Origin: Setoptus koraiensis
Lineage: Eukaryota > Arthropoda
Direction of reading: 5' to 3'
Length of the DNA: 64,000 bases
Assembly (NCBI GenBank): GCA_048013815.1
Contig: CM106586.1
Span: 14,322,001 to 14,386,000, forward strand
Every line of letters starts with the position of its first letter. Position 1 is the first letter of the stretch. Under the pieces are notes generated by a model that was not told where the DNA came from, did not search any database, and was given only the letters and a program-made list of their open reading frames with translations. A program made the translations under genes and the position numbers. Below, piece after piece: positions 23,594-34,321 of this stretch.

Positions 23594-24052
23594 GATGATT
23601 TGTTGTTGTAATTATTATATTATTGACGATTGTCGAGATTGTTGAAAATAATTTCTGCAGTGTGTCGCGAGGCTTGTTCACTATTTGTATATATTATATT
23701 ATCAATGTATTTTTCTAGATTGGCGTGATATAATGATATAAATTAGACTCGTGTAGCAATATTGTATAAATTATAAATGTATAAATTGGTTGTTATTATT
23801 AGTTATTGATGTTAATAGAAAAAAATAATAATTGTCGTAATGCAACTTATAGAATATTGAACTAACCGATCGAATGTAGAATGTAATGTAGTAATGCGTT
23901 GAGATTCGGTGGTGCCGACAATTGATTGAAAGCGAGAGAGTGCGGTAGTGTCTGTGCGTCCGTCCGTCTGTGCGTTCGTTCGTCCGTCCGTCTGTCTGCC
24001 TGTGCGTGTGTGTGTGAAGTTCTTCTGCTATTCCCGCTGCTCACTACAACTA

Positions 24053-24079
24053 CTGCTGCTGCTGCTGCTGCTGCTGCTA
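24053..24079. repeat. (CTG)n trinucleotide repeat
   Basis: About nine CTG units within the GC-richer interval; a second CTG run lies near 24532-24551. Confidence 0.9.
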
Positions 24080-24276
24080 GTAATAGCATTGCTAGCGTTG
24101 TATTCGTAGAACGAGACGGGGAGCAAGATTCGAGTGCACACACGCACGCACAAGCCCAGCAGTGCGCTTTTTATGACAGACGGTCAGGCTGAAACGTTGC
24201 TTGCTGGCTGGCTGGCATGCATTCGTTTGGTTCGATTCTTCGTTATTCTCTCGCTCTGCTGTTGCTGCCGCCGCTC

Positions 24277-24294
24277 GCGAGGCTCGAGCCTCGC
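24277..24294. promoter_or_regulatory. 18-bp perfect palindrome
   Basis: GCGAGGCTCGAGCCTCGC reads the same on both strands. A 13-base inverted repeat (GCTCACTGTGAGC, 24318-24330) and a 16-bp palindrome (GCGGCGGCGCCGCCGC, 24482-24497) lie within 225 bp. These could be dimer-binding sites upstream of the prothymosin-like gene; the function is inference. Confidence 0.5.
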
Positions 24295-24334
24295 TCTTGC
24301 TTCAACGCTGCTCACACGCTCACTGTGAGCGGCT

Positions 24335-24360
24335 CACACACACACACACACACACACACG
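24335..24360. repeat. (CA)n microsatellite
   Basis: A pure CA dinucleotide run of about 26 bases, directly after the inverted repeat at 24318-24330. Confidence 0.9.
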
Positions 24361-27300
24361 CAGACAGACGGGCTGACAAACAAACGGACAGACAGACAAG
24401 CGCACAACGCTACAGCATAACGTCGACAAAATTGAACACACACACAATTGTTTGAAGCCTGTGCCGATACCACACGGACACGCGGCGGCGCCGCCGCACC
24501 GATAACCGAATACTCAACTCTCTCAAGTTCGCTGCTGCTGCTGCTGCTGCTCACCATTATGTGTATGGGCAATTACAATTGTGTGTGTAGTATTAGAGTG
24601 TGCGCCACAGCACACACTCCTTCACCTAAAATAAAAGTGTGTGTGTCTTGGGAGCATGCGCAACCTCCTTCATTTCAAATAATCACTACCAACTCGCAGC
24701 ATGCTTCATTCTTGTGTGCGCGACCCCCATGCTCACGAGGCGCCTTCTCAACTGTACAGGGTGTTACGATCAAGTATCCCCTTTCCTACTGCTTATTCTA
24801 CGCTGCCTTCCGCAGTGCATTTTTAGTGAAACATGACGGGCCCTACGCAAGCACAGATCGTGCGTGAGGCCGCGTCACATGGAACATGCTGCACTAAATG
24901 AGCGCGCACACTGTGCCCGATACAATACACGGTGTAGCGTGCACCGCTGGCAGCACATGCGATGCGATTCCATGTTTTGTGCCAGTGTGCTGCACGCAGT
25001 GCCTTACAGCCTGTACACAGTACATTGCCACCACTTTGCGCACACACAATACATGTTGATTTGCTGGCTTTGCTAGCACAACCAAAAAATTCTCCCCTCT
25101 CAACAAACATGCAACTACGGCCAGCACCTTATGCGCCGTGCGGCCCCCCTCATGTTCGCAAGCGGAAGCGGCGCACGCACACTTGGGGCGCGCATTTTAT
25201 ACAATAGATGTGTCGTTGGTCTCTGCTCTCTTTGATGCCATCAACTGGTCGAATCACTTCATCGTACGCTCTCTAACAAGCGCTCACATCTATTACATAA
25301 CAACTGCCTGCCTGCTTGCCACGGCAAACTGTTCATGCCTACAAGTGCGCAGCCAGCTTAAAAATGCACCATGATATCATAGTTGAAATCAAAGGGGAAA
25401 GACTGTCTTCATCGTCATCTCACATTGAAACCACTCAACACGACTAATGGTGTTGGAATAAATATGTGTATAGGGTGTAACAATCAAGTAGTCAATGAGC
25501 AATGAGAATACACTAGTGCCTAGTGTGCACTCTGAGCCCCCATTGTATAGCCATTTGTTATGTTTATGGCTACATTTTCGATCGAGTGCAATGAGCTGCT
25601 TTGAGGCTGCCATGTCGCAAACTGACCGGCCACGCATCAGATAAAGCCACCGTTGCCGCCATGAGCGCTTGTGAGTCCAGCAACAACATAATAGCAATTC
25701 ACGAATTGACTTGCTGTTGTTGTTGTGGTGCTCTTCGCGTCCTCGGACGAGCTCTCCGTGAACCGCGCTACAAGCGTCTCATGATGGACATCGAGATGTG
25801 CTAATACTCATTCTCCCCCGAAGTCCATTCTCTCAATGTTGAGGAGGGAATTGCTCTAGAAGAAACACTTGTTGTTTTCGATGAGAGAATTCCCCGGATT
25901 CGCCCGATGCCAACTCTGACCATCGCAGCCATGATCTGGCCGGCGCAAAAAATGCCCATCGCTTCTGAGCATCAGGAAATGCAATTATTTCGAGACCAAC
26001 TCACACACACACACACGGCCGCAGGTGAGTGACGGCGCAATCCTGAAGACAAGATTAGACATGGGCTTATGTTGCTTCAATGAGTGACTCAAGAAGTCGA
26101 GAGATTGTGCAGCTATCACTGACAATGGCTTGATGCGTGGAAACGACGGCATTGTGCCTGCGCTGTTGCATCTTCGATCGCCCTGTTGCAACCGGGCGAT
26201 AGAGTGACAAAGAAGACTCACAGAAACAATAATGCGACCTTTTGTGTGTGTATGTTTGCGTATCCAAACAATAATGAACTCTTGCTGTTCATGCTCCAAA
26301 TTTATTGCTATTGGACAACACGGTAATGTGAGCTGTAACAACTGACCAGCCAGTGATGGTCTTAATTAGAATAGTCAAACAATTCGTCTCGACAGGTGTC
26401 TAGTTTCAAACGATAGAGATGGTTACATTAGGGATATTGTTGATTCTATTATATCGAGCTTCATCTGGTGGTTTGCTGATTGCATTTGTAGACTAGAATG
26501 ACCATCCATTCTTTGGCATGAGCCGATCTTGATTACATGAGATGTTTAGCGCCTAAGGCGAGCGGTGTTTGCACAACGAGCATGTCTTGCGCACACGGTC
26601 ATACAGAGTGGGCAAGGTCAAGGGCACCGCTTCCCGTGCCGCGCGGTATCCCGTGTTGCGCCTGTTGCACAGTGAACCGCTCTAACAAATGTCGTTCAAG
26701 CGGTTCTAGATTAGAGACACCACGCTACAACGACTAACATGTCGTTGGCCCACCTGGGGCACGTTCGTTTACATCTGCCCTCACCTGGCGGCGTTCGGTG
26801 GTCGTCAGCTGGCCATTTTTTTTCGCGCGAGGTACATTCCCCACATTGCCTCATATCGCAACTGAGGCACATGCTCTTTCTTTTTGCCTTAGCGCGCCAA
26901 ACTTGAAAACTATTTTTGCGCCCCAAAATCAGAGGCCCAAAGATTGAGCAGTGTTACGGAGAGAATATGCTCGCTTCGAGCAGCATTTTTTTCCGACTAG
27001 TCGGCGACTGAAAGAGGATCTGTTCTCATCCAGGATATCGGGTAGAAAGATCTACCTGATCTACTGTCAGCAGAGTGAACGAGCAGCAGATGATCATTCG
27101 TAGATCAATATTCCACTTGTTATCACCCAGCAGTGGACGAGACTGTTCTCAACACTTTCCGGTCGAACTAGGTATTCAGAATGGAAAAATCCTCACACAG
27201 CTCTTGAAAATCATCGGAAAAATAACGTCTGTTCGGTTTTCCAAGAAATGTCTCATTCAATCGACGGCAGGCATTTTACTACTCGCATAATCAGCTCACA

Positions 27301-27843
27301 CGGGCAGTCATTAGTGCAAAATTGTCACAGTTATCATCTCAATCTTGACGAAGAATAACACTGATGACGACATGCAAAGGTTGGTTCGCACGTACGGGAT
27401 GTCTTGGCAAACATGGCTATGACATGAATCGCATCTAGCAGATTATAATGCGAACTGCGCATGCAGATAGCGTTCAGGGTCTAGGTCAAAACATGTGACT
27501 TCCATGATCTTCATGTTTTCAATTCACTCTTTCATTAGCACTATTATTATACTCTATTATTTTGTCTCACCTTTTGCAAGCTTGCACTAAATTCGTCAAA
27601 ATTCTATGGAATAGACTATCATCAATCTCCTAATAAAGGGGTTCAGAATTTAAATATCCAGGATTATTCAAAGATTCATGTACATGCTATAGGATCATTC
27701 TATACTGGTATGGACTAGCTCAACAATTTACCCTACCAAGCAAACCAGTGAAAATCGACGAATCATATAGATTTAGATCTCAGTCACATCTTTTTGGAGA
27801 CCCCTCATTGTTATATCAGTTAAAAATTCTATGTATTTTTATC

Positions 27844-28585
27844 ATGGCCATCTCTTTAAATGCTAGATCATTCATCTTGCACAGTATACTTCTCAAAAAG
27901 AATGTGGAATTAACACTTCATCATAGAATTCAAAAATCTGGCCTTGTCAATTTACCTGGAAATAACGTTCATAAGACAAAAAAGTATTCTGAACGACGTG
28001 TAATCGGGTAAGAATTTGTAGTAAGAATGTCCACGACATACACTTTTATTCAAGAATAACACATTAATACTTGATGTTAATGACAATGCCTTCTCTTTAA
28101 ATAATATACCCATCGACAGTTACTCACCAGAACAACTTTTTGATGTCGTGGCTAATGTTGAGCACTACCATCTTTTCGTGCCTGCTTGTCGGAAATCTGT
28201 GATTATACACAAAACTGATGATTATGTGCAAGCGAAACTAGAGATAGGACTTCCACCAATTCTGGAAAGTTACACATCTCACGTCAAGTTGATCAGGCCT
28301 CATAGTGTCTACGCAAAGTGCACAGATGGTGTATTATTCAATCATTTAGACACTAAATGGAGATTCAATCCCGGTCCCATACCCGATAGGTCATGCGTTT
28401 TAGAATTCAATGTAGCGTTTGAATTCAAGTCTTTATTATATTCTCAATTGGCATATTTGGTTTTTGATGAAATGGTTAGGCTAAACGTGAATGCCTTCTT
28501 AAAGAGAGCTCAGAAACTATACGGCCTTCAGAATCCGATTCATCATAATCAAGTTGGCAACGGAGATACTTCTGGATCACATTGA
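27844..28585 (+). CDS. COQ10: COQ10 coenzyme Q-binding protein, mitochondrial, two exons
   Basis: START/polyketide-cyclase-fold protein of the inner mitochondrial membrane that binds coenzyme Q and supports its use in respiration. Exon 1 is 27844-28007 and exon 2 is 28120-28585 (209 residues); the 112-bp GT-AG intron splits a Gly codon. The join gives the family's YSERRVIGYSPEQLFDVVANVEHYHLFVPACRKS. Further matches are LEIGLPPILESYTSHV, KCTDGVLFNHLDTKWRF, FEFKSLLYSQLAYLVFDEMV and the C-terminal RAQKLYG. The first about 50 residues (MAISLNARSFILHSILLKK) look like a mitochondrial targeting sequence. The stop lies 15 bases from that of PRADC1 on the other strand. Confidence 0.96.
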
Positions 28586-28600
28586 TATGACTATTAGAAA

Positions 28601-29197
28601 TCACCAAATAAGCCACGGAGGGTTCGAGACAGCGTAGGAAGATGTATTGACTGGGATAGTTATCAAGGCCCTTGTTTGAGTGTAGGCCATCAAAGTTTGA
28701 ACGATCATATGGCCATCCTTTCCTAGTAACGAAATGGCTGGTATACTACAATTACGAGACGTGTTGTCGTCAATCATCTCAATGTGAACCTCATCGTTAA
28801 GTTTGTCATAATCATAAACAATGAGGCCCACACCTCCACTAGCCTCAATCTCTATGCACTTCTGTAAGAATGAGCAACCTCCTCTTGCCACTAGAGCAAA
28901 ATTTCCTTTGAGTTCTAGCTTGTTGATAATTTTGTAGCAGGCATTACTGGGTTCTACCACTACTAATGCTATATTAACTAATTCCTCTTTAAATGGAACA
29001 CCGAATGATCTGGCTGCTTTAGCTCTAAATGTATATCTTAGATTTTCTGGCTCCACAACTTGGAAATAGACATCGCTTCCCGTCAGGTGTAGATGAGGCG
29101 TGTGTTGTTGTTTGATTAAGCATGACACTGGATGTAGATTGATCAGTATGAAATTAATTGCCACAAGAATGGCCGATTTAATGAATGCTGTGTCCAT
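28601..29197 (-). CDS. PRADC1: PRADC1, secreted protease-associated (PA) domain protein
   Basis: A 198-residue single-exon protein with an N-terminal signal peptide (hydrophobic residues about 7-25) and one PA domain (about 40-185). Diagnostic stretches are VYFQVVEPENLRYTF, ARSFGVPF, ALVARGGCSFLQKC, GLIVYDYD, EMIDDNTSRNCSIPAISLLGKDG and the C-terminal ITIPVNTSSYAVSNPPWLIW, which match PRADC1 (human 188 residues). Sequons (NCS, NTS) fit secretion. The family is a small glycoprotein without protease activity. A minus-strand AATAAA at 28432-28437, inside COQ10 exon 2, would place part of its 3' UTR antisense to COQ10; that use is inference. Confidence 0.95.
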   Translation of the reverse strand: MDTAFIKSAILVAINFILINLHPVSCLIKQQHTPHLHLTGSDVYFQVVEPENLRYTFRAKAARSFGVPFKEELVNIALVVVEPSNACYKIINKLELKGNFALVARGGCSFLQKCIEIEASGGVGLIVYDYDKLNDEVHIEMIDDNTSRNCSIPAISLLGKDGHMIVQTLMAYTQTRALITIPVNTSSYAVSNPPWLIW

Positions 29198-30151
29198 AAC
29201 ATTTAGAGATGTAAATAACGAATAATAGTAAAAAATAATAAACGAAAAATCAGTTGATTCCCCAGCCAGAGCTGAGCGACATAAATCACAAATATAGTCA
29301 GGCCTGGTGTTAAACTGCTAAAGCAGATAACGCACCAATGTTGCACTATCTGCTGGATCAAACCCTGCTTGTGTGGAAGAGCTGCGTGCACTTCTCTCAA
29401 GATCGATTTATGTAAGATCCGCTTGAGGCGCTCACGATTTTTAAAATCGATACTTCAGCTATTTTCTATGCAATCATTGACCGCAATCCCGATTGATTTA
29501 ACACTATAAATCAGCAAACCCTAGCTAAACTATCGTCTCGAGTAAGCAATGTTGACATTAATTCGAAAATTGATATGATACAGATTATCATATAGCTAAA
29601 TCAACTTTTATTAAAACTTGCAAAAGTTACCGTTCGACTTGTACCCTGCATAACCGATAGAGTTCTGTGTTTAGTAGGGACACTTCATATTCCAACAATA
29701 TGTCGTAAAATAGAAACTATGACTGATCACAGTAAACTGCTTGCTTGTCATATCCATGTGCTTTATAAGTTCGGGATTTAATTAGCTGAGGCAAGAATGC
29801 TTGCCTGGCACACAAGGTTTATCCCAGCTCCGAAGATGTCTTGAAAAGAGTGAAGATACAGCAATCGCAACGTGACACGTTGACTACGCATACTTTCTCA
29901 GCATGCAACACGACTTCTTTACTAGTAATGTTCTTAATTAACCACTGACCACGATACTGATCGAGTACGACACAATTGGTTTACAATTGATACTTGACTA
30001 CTTATAACCTCAAGGCAAACATTGAGACGATCATTCACGAGGATGATCAGTCAATATGGGTCTACTCAGATGTTACATAGGACAAATTTGCTCAATTGGA
30101 AACCACACATTCTGGATAGAGCGCAAGCAATATGCAAATACTTTCTTACAT
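29198..30151. other. Intergenic region PRADC1 / SMIM12
   Basis: About 950 bp of AT-rich DNA containing the PRADC1 promoter and the SMIM12 3' region. No coding or RNA gene is supported. Confidence 0.6.
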
Positions 30152-30388
30152 TTAACTATTTGATTCATTTGTTTGACCTCCTTCTATCTGAACATTTTTT
30201 TCTTTCTCCATTTGCTCTCTCATGTGTCTTTCTTCTCTTTCCCTTGTTATTGGGCCACGTACAGGCGTAGGTTCCTGATTCCTGAACTTCGTTTCTGCGT
30301 AGTAACCTATGACACCCGCAACAAAAGCTATGGGAAATGTGAGTATCCTTCCAAATTTAGTGGCAATGAACCAAACAGCAGGATTCAT
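30152..30388 (-). CDS. SMIM12: SMIM12-like small membrane protein
   Basis: A 78-residue protein with one N-terminal membrane segment (about residues 7-30, ILTFPIAFVAGVIGYYAETKF) followed by EPTPVRGPITREREERHMRE. The TFPIAFVAGVIGY core and the charged tail match SMIM12 (92 residues in human), a conserved single-pass protein of poorly known function. It lies between PRADC1 and SMO on the same strand. It is short, so the assignment rests on the motif and membrane topology. Confidence 0.85.
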   Translation of the reverse strand: MNPAVWFIATKFGRILTFPIAFVAGVIGYYAETKFRNQEPTPVRGPITREREERHMREQMEKEKNVQIEGGQTNESNS

Positions 30389-30691
30389 ACTTTATGATCA
30401 GTCTGAAAAATTGAGTATTCTTGTAGATTGATAGTCTATATCAACTAAGAGTTCAGAATGGTAAGTAGAGCTGAATAAAACTTGAACGACTTTGACTTGA
30501 CTTTAACGAACATCTACTGAACATGTGATATTTCCAATATTTTAATTCAAGTTTGCGCTCTGATACGAGCGCGAAAACTCAAAAAGTCACTTAGTCTCTC
30601 GGTGTAAAGGTCACTTAGTCAAAGATTCATGATAGAGACCGGCTTTTATATTCTTCATAAATGATTCACGGTGAAATGTCTGAGTGGCCTG

Positions 30692-33265
30692 CTATTGAGA
30701 GAAAATATTATCATCAAGTTCCGAACTACATGTATTGGAAAATCCATAATTTTCTGACTCTTCTGCGGAGGTCTCTTTAGGTAGGACTAATTTGGCTAGA
30801 CCTTTCTTTTCAGGTATACTCTGCGAACCTATTTGCTGAATTGGGTTGAATGTGTGAGAACTACCAGGAGTGGCCATCTGCAAACCGTGATACATGGGTA
30901 CAAAAGGTTGAGCAGTCGATTGTTGTGCTAAGTTTGGTAGTTGGGTATGATTAGATAAAATTAAATTTCCGCCTACATTCCGGAAGTCCGCGTCTATATG
31001 ATGACTCGCTCGGCTAGGAGATAGAGGATTTTGTAGGATTTGAGATTGCTGGCTCATACCATGTGTGAATTGGAAATCACCAAATTGTGAAAATGCAGGC
31101 ACCGGAGGCGTGATAGTAGGTGTCTGGTGAATAGGATTCGATCCAAAAGGCATCTGTGCAAATAAGTTGTTCAGCATGTGTTGGTAAATCAATGAAGCGG
31201 AAAATTGGTTGTTGGGCATGGGTGGGATCATTGGATTAATCATCATGGGTTGATGAGCTAACATTGCGGGTAAATCATTTGGATTGAAACCTTCCATAAC
31301 AGAACCATTTGTTGCTGGATTGTTATATCTTCGATTGTCTGCTTTACAGGACTTCAAGTAGGTGCTCCCAAGATGAGTTCTTCGATTTCTGAGTTTCTTC
31401 CCGACCCTTCTAACGGGCTTTTGCATGTCAGTGTCGGAGCTAACACGGGAATCGCGCCAACTACTATCTCTTGTTTGTTGAATCTCAGTGTTGTTGTTAG
31501 CTTCTTTCTCATGTGTCAAAGTCATATCAACAGGATCATAATGTGAGGAGTCTTCAACATTTATAGTAACATCTAAATCATCATGCTCTTTTCGACCAGC
31601 GTTATGGTGCCTTTTCTTGTAAACTTTATCCTGCTCAAGACCTTTCTCAAGGATACTTATTAACTTTTTGATCCAAGTTCTCATGTTAGCATTAGAACAA
31701 ATCCAGAGAATTCTTACTAAACCGATGCCGAAAGAAAACAGGATATAGAGATAATAGATGAATATTTGAGGACTGCTCGTGACAGGTGCATCATCAGATG
31801 TTGCTTTTCCCATTGAAGTTCTAAGATTTAATTCATGACCTATGCTCTTCTCCAGAGAATCCTTCCATGTACCAATATTGCTGAATTCATGCCATTGCAA
31901 GCTTATTAAAGAGATCAACCATAATGTTGTAACGACAATAAGCATAACCATAATATACAAGTATCTCGTTATCCTAGATCTCCTCGAACTATCCATCGAC
32001 CTTTGCAATTCAGAGCAACTCAAGTTTGATCTGACCAAAATCAAGGAAGTTTTCGCTAATTTAAAGTTTCCGTAGACTAACATGATTGCATGAGGGATAA
32101 TGTAAAATACCACGGCCATTAGGGGATCGTGCCTTCCAACAGTGCATATACCAAATAGATTATGACCATCGACTAAACCAAGGAACCATATTAGAACCAT
32201 CAGAATGAATGGAAATGTCAATGCAAAATATGATATCCTTGTGTCGCTTCGGTTTTTATTGGCGTTCCTGAGTCCCAGTTTTTCATAACAAAGAAAGCCC
32301 ATATGAGCATGGTATATGCACCCAAGGGTAGAAGAGTAGTAGGTCAAAACAAATGTTAACTCGCAAAGAAATGGTCCCGTTATTTGCATTCCATATAGTG
32401 TTGTGTCATCTGATTTACACGTAATACTATCGTGTGTAACGAATTGCATCAACCAACCTAAAGCTCCAAACCATTGACAAATAAGTAACCTATGCTGTAT
32501 GAGAGCAATTTTCGATTTTTTTGTTCCGATCCAATCAAGATGGAATGACCAAACACCCATTGATGAAGCTAACAGAATGAAAAAATTACACCATAGGATG
32601 AGATTCCTGATATTCTTATTATCCTTGGAAGAAAAGAATGGATCTTCGTTGCAAGGTAATGCACATCCTTCAATATTCTTGAGCCAGATTTGTCTGTCCT
32701 CGGTTGCAACAAGTGGATGTGGGCATCTAGCCAATGATATATTTACAAATTTGAGATCATGGTATTCGTTGGAACAGTTTTGAGCAAACATTCTAGTATC
32801 ATCACATTCTGGTATGTTGGGCCAGTCCACTATTATTTTACATTGCCCTTTTGATTTGACATTGAGGCACATTTCTTTGGTAGGTTTCACATAGCGCACC
32901 GATTCTGTCTCGCATTTGGGTAGTAACGATGAGCAAAGCATACTTTGTAAAGGTTGCCAACATCTTGATAGATTTCGAATGCTAATCCATTTCGATAGAT
33001 ATGATTCAATCTCATCTAAGTTAGTCAATCCAAGACTGGTTGCTAGATTGGAGATAGCTGTGTGCTTGTAAGGTAAATTTATATCGAGGCATGCTTGGCT
33101 TTTTAGTTGAATGCATTCTGGACCTTTACTACCAATTGTTGCAGTTATATTCTCATAACATTGCTGTCCATTAGATAATCTTGGAGATAATGAATGCAAG
33201 GCTTCGCTAGCTGTGATTGTGAGTAGATAAGAAATAGTAATAAATAATGTAGTCAGTGGTGTCAT
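30692..33265 (-). CDS. smo: Smoothened (SMO), Hedgehog-pathway seven-pass receptor
   Basis: An 857-residue, class F GPCR-like transducer of Hedgehog signalling, encoded here without introns. A signal peptide (about 1-22) precedes a cysteine-rich domain with Cys at 36, 51, 59, 102, 111, 118, 133, 142, 154 and 164. The linker NEYHDLKFVNISLARCPHPLVATEDRQIWLKNIEGCALPC is Smoothened- rather than Frizzled-type. Seven membrane helices run from about 222 to 525; VDGHNLFGICTVGRHD marks the extracellular loop before TM5. The cytoplasmic tail (about 526-857) is long, Ser/Pro/Met/Gln-rich and diverged, with basic clusters near 625-650. Pieces of this gene recur in the mosaic at 37463-37689. Confidence 0.95.
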   Translation of the reverse strand: MTPLTTLFITISYLLTITASEALHSLSPRLSNGQQCYENITATIGSKGPECIQLKSQACLDINLPYKHTAISNLATSLGLTNLDEIESYLSKWISIRNLSRCWQPLQSMLCSSLLPKCETESVRYVKPTKEMCLNVKSKGQCKIIVDWPNIPECDDTRMFAQNCSNEYHDLKFVNISLARCPHPLVATEDRQIWLKNIEGCALPCNEDPFFSSKDNKNIRNLILWCNFFILLASSMGVWSFHLDWIGTKKSKIALIQHRLLICQWFGALGWLMQFVTHDSITCKSDDTTLYGMQITGPFLCELTFVLTYYSSTLGCIYHAHMGFLCYEKLGLRNANKNRSDTRISYFALTFPFILMVLIWFLGLVDGHNLFGICTVGRHDPLMAVVFYIIPHAIMLVYGNFKLAKTSLILVRSNLSCSELQRSMDSSRRSRITRYLYIMVMLIVVTTLWLISLISLQWHEFSNIGTWKDSLEKSIGHELNLRTSMGKATSDDAPVTSSPQIFIYYLYILFSFGIGLVRILWICSNANMRTWIKKLISILEKGLEQDKVYKKRHHNAGRKEHDDLDVTINVEDSSHYDPVDMTLTHEKEANNNTEIQQTRDSSWRDSRVSSDTDMQKPVRRVGKKLRNRRTHLGSTYLKSCKADNRRYNNPATNGSVMEGFNPNDLPAMLAHQPMMINPMIPPMPNNQFSASLIYQHMLNNLFAQMPFGSNPIHQTPTITPPVPAFSQFGDFQFTHGMSQQSQILQNPLSPSRASHHIDADFRNVGGNLILSNHTQLPNLAQQSTAQPFVPMYHGLQMATPGSSHTFNPIQQIGSQSIPEKKGLAKLVLPKETSAEESENYGFSNTCSSELDDNIFSQ

Positions 33266-33702
33266 TGTGAATTCTTTGATTCCTGGTCAATCACTTTCTC
33301 AAATTGAGTATAAAGAAAATAGCTATAAAAATCCACATATTCTTAAGTTTTGGTCAAACGTTTACAAGATAGATGTAACAATTAATAGCATCATTGTCCA
33401 GAAAGTTGCTGGAATGTAAGGATAACGCATAGATGTACAATCAATCGGATGCAACGACTTCAAGTAAATAACTGAGCTGGTCAGTGCCGTCAACCATGTA
33501 CTCGGACAAGTGGTACGTGTTGAAAGTCTTGAAAGACTTTGCACATAGGTTGAGTGAGCTTCATCCAATGGACTTGCAACTAGTTTGAAAAAATCCGTTA
33601 GAGGCGCTCGCGACGCTTTGGAATTGTTTGGTCAATCATAGAGTCTCGCGTGAAACGAATGGGCCAAAATATGCTCGCCACCACACCTGAAATTTTCTCA
33701 TA
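33266..33702. promoter_or_regulatory. Divergent promoter interval, SMO / gene at 33703
   Basis: A 437-bp interval between two divergent ATGs. The part from 33552 to the ATG is repeated with almost no changes at 37688-37840, so it probably contains the promoter and leader of the gene at 33703. No TATA element is claimed. Confidence 0.6.
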
Positions 33703-34320
33703 ATGGACACAAGCGACATAAAGACAGCTTTCAAAGAGCTAATGTTATGCATTGAATCTAATCCGACAGAGGAAGAAGTAGAAAGGCTATTGAAAATACT
33801 AGAATGTCAGGTAGAATCCTCAAATCCCATCTTGGACCACGTCCCTCTTGCTTTAAAATTGGCTGATCATCATATAGAGAATCTGAAAAGATTAGGTATT
33901 CATTGGCTAGCTCGATTATTAGATTTTCTCGATGAGGAATTGAAAGAAAAAGGATACGATAATGTGATATTGCAATCTCTTGTTAGCAAAGCATCATTCG
34001 ACGATGGTCAAGTTTATGTAGATAGTTTAAATTTACTTAGTGAAAAGTTCTTCTGTGTTGATAAACTGCAGGACGAAATCATGGAGTGTTTGTTAAAAAA
34101 GATAGCAACATGTAATGACAAATATTTGAATAATTTCACTCTCGTCAAAATAATTCATTTAATTGACGTCATAGGCGATAATCTTTTGAAGCATTCAAAA
34201 CAGCTGTTAAAACTTATTGATCTAATCGACATGGAAGTACTTGAAGAGAGCGTCCTTGAAAGATACACGCAGATTTGTCATAAGCTTGAGGGTAGCCTTC
34301 CAAAAAGGCGACCATCATAA
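33703..34320 (+). CDS. Unrecognised alpha-helical protein (205 residues)
   Basis: A single-exon, Leu-, Glu- and Lys-rich soluble protein with no signal peptide or membrane segment. The pattern of alternating amphipathic helices (for example VERLLKILECQVE, LALKLADHHIENLKRLGIHWLARLLDFLDEEL, LLKIDLIDMEVLEE-type repeats) resembles HEAT/ARM-like helical-repeat proteins. I do not recognise a family. It ends with a basic KRRPS. Its TAA is one base from the antisense RBM4 stop, and AATAAA follows at 34324-34329. Its 5' end, including the promoter and first about 40 codons, is duplicated at 37688-37990. Confidence 0.8.
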   Translation: MDTSDIKTAFKELMLCIESNPTEEEVERLLKILECQVESSNPILDHVPLALKLADHHIENLKRLGIHWLARLLDFLDEELKEKGYDNVILQSLVSKASFDDGQVYVDSLNLLSEKFFCVDKLQDEIMECLLKKIATCNDKYLNNFTLVKIIHLIDVIGDNLLKHSKQLLKLIDLIDMEVLEESVLERYTQICHKLEGSLPKRRPS

Positions 34321-34321
34321 A

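Larger units (their letters stand above)
23594..27843. other. GC-richer, gene-poor interval with microsatellites and palindromes
   Basis: About 4.2 kb between the prothymosin-like gene and COQ10. The part from about 23.9 to 27.0 kb is clearly GC-richer than the rest of the window. It has GTCC-type repeats (about 23948-23998), CTG runs, a CA run and a cluster of perfect palindromes. Short ORFs use mostly non-ATG starts and carry no domain. It may hold the prothymosin-like promoter and leader; no RNA gene is recognised. Confidence 0.6.

Noticed and set aside
23926..25374. Numerous ORFs on both strands in the GC-richer interval
   Set aside because: Their length follows from low stop-codon density in GC-rich repeats; their translations are dominated by CTG and CA repeat products and Cys/His-rich noise.
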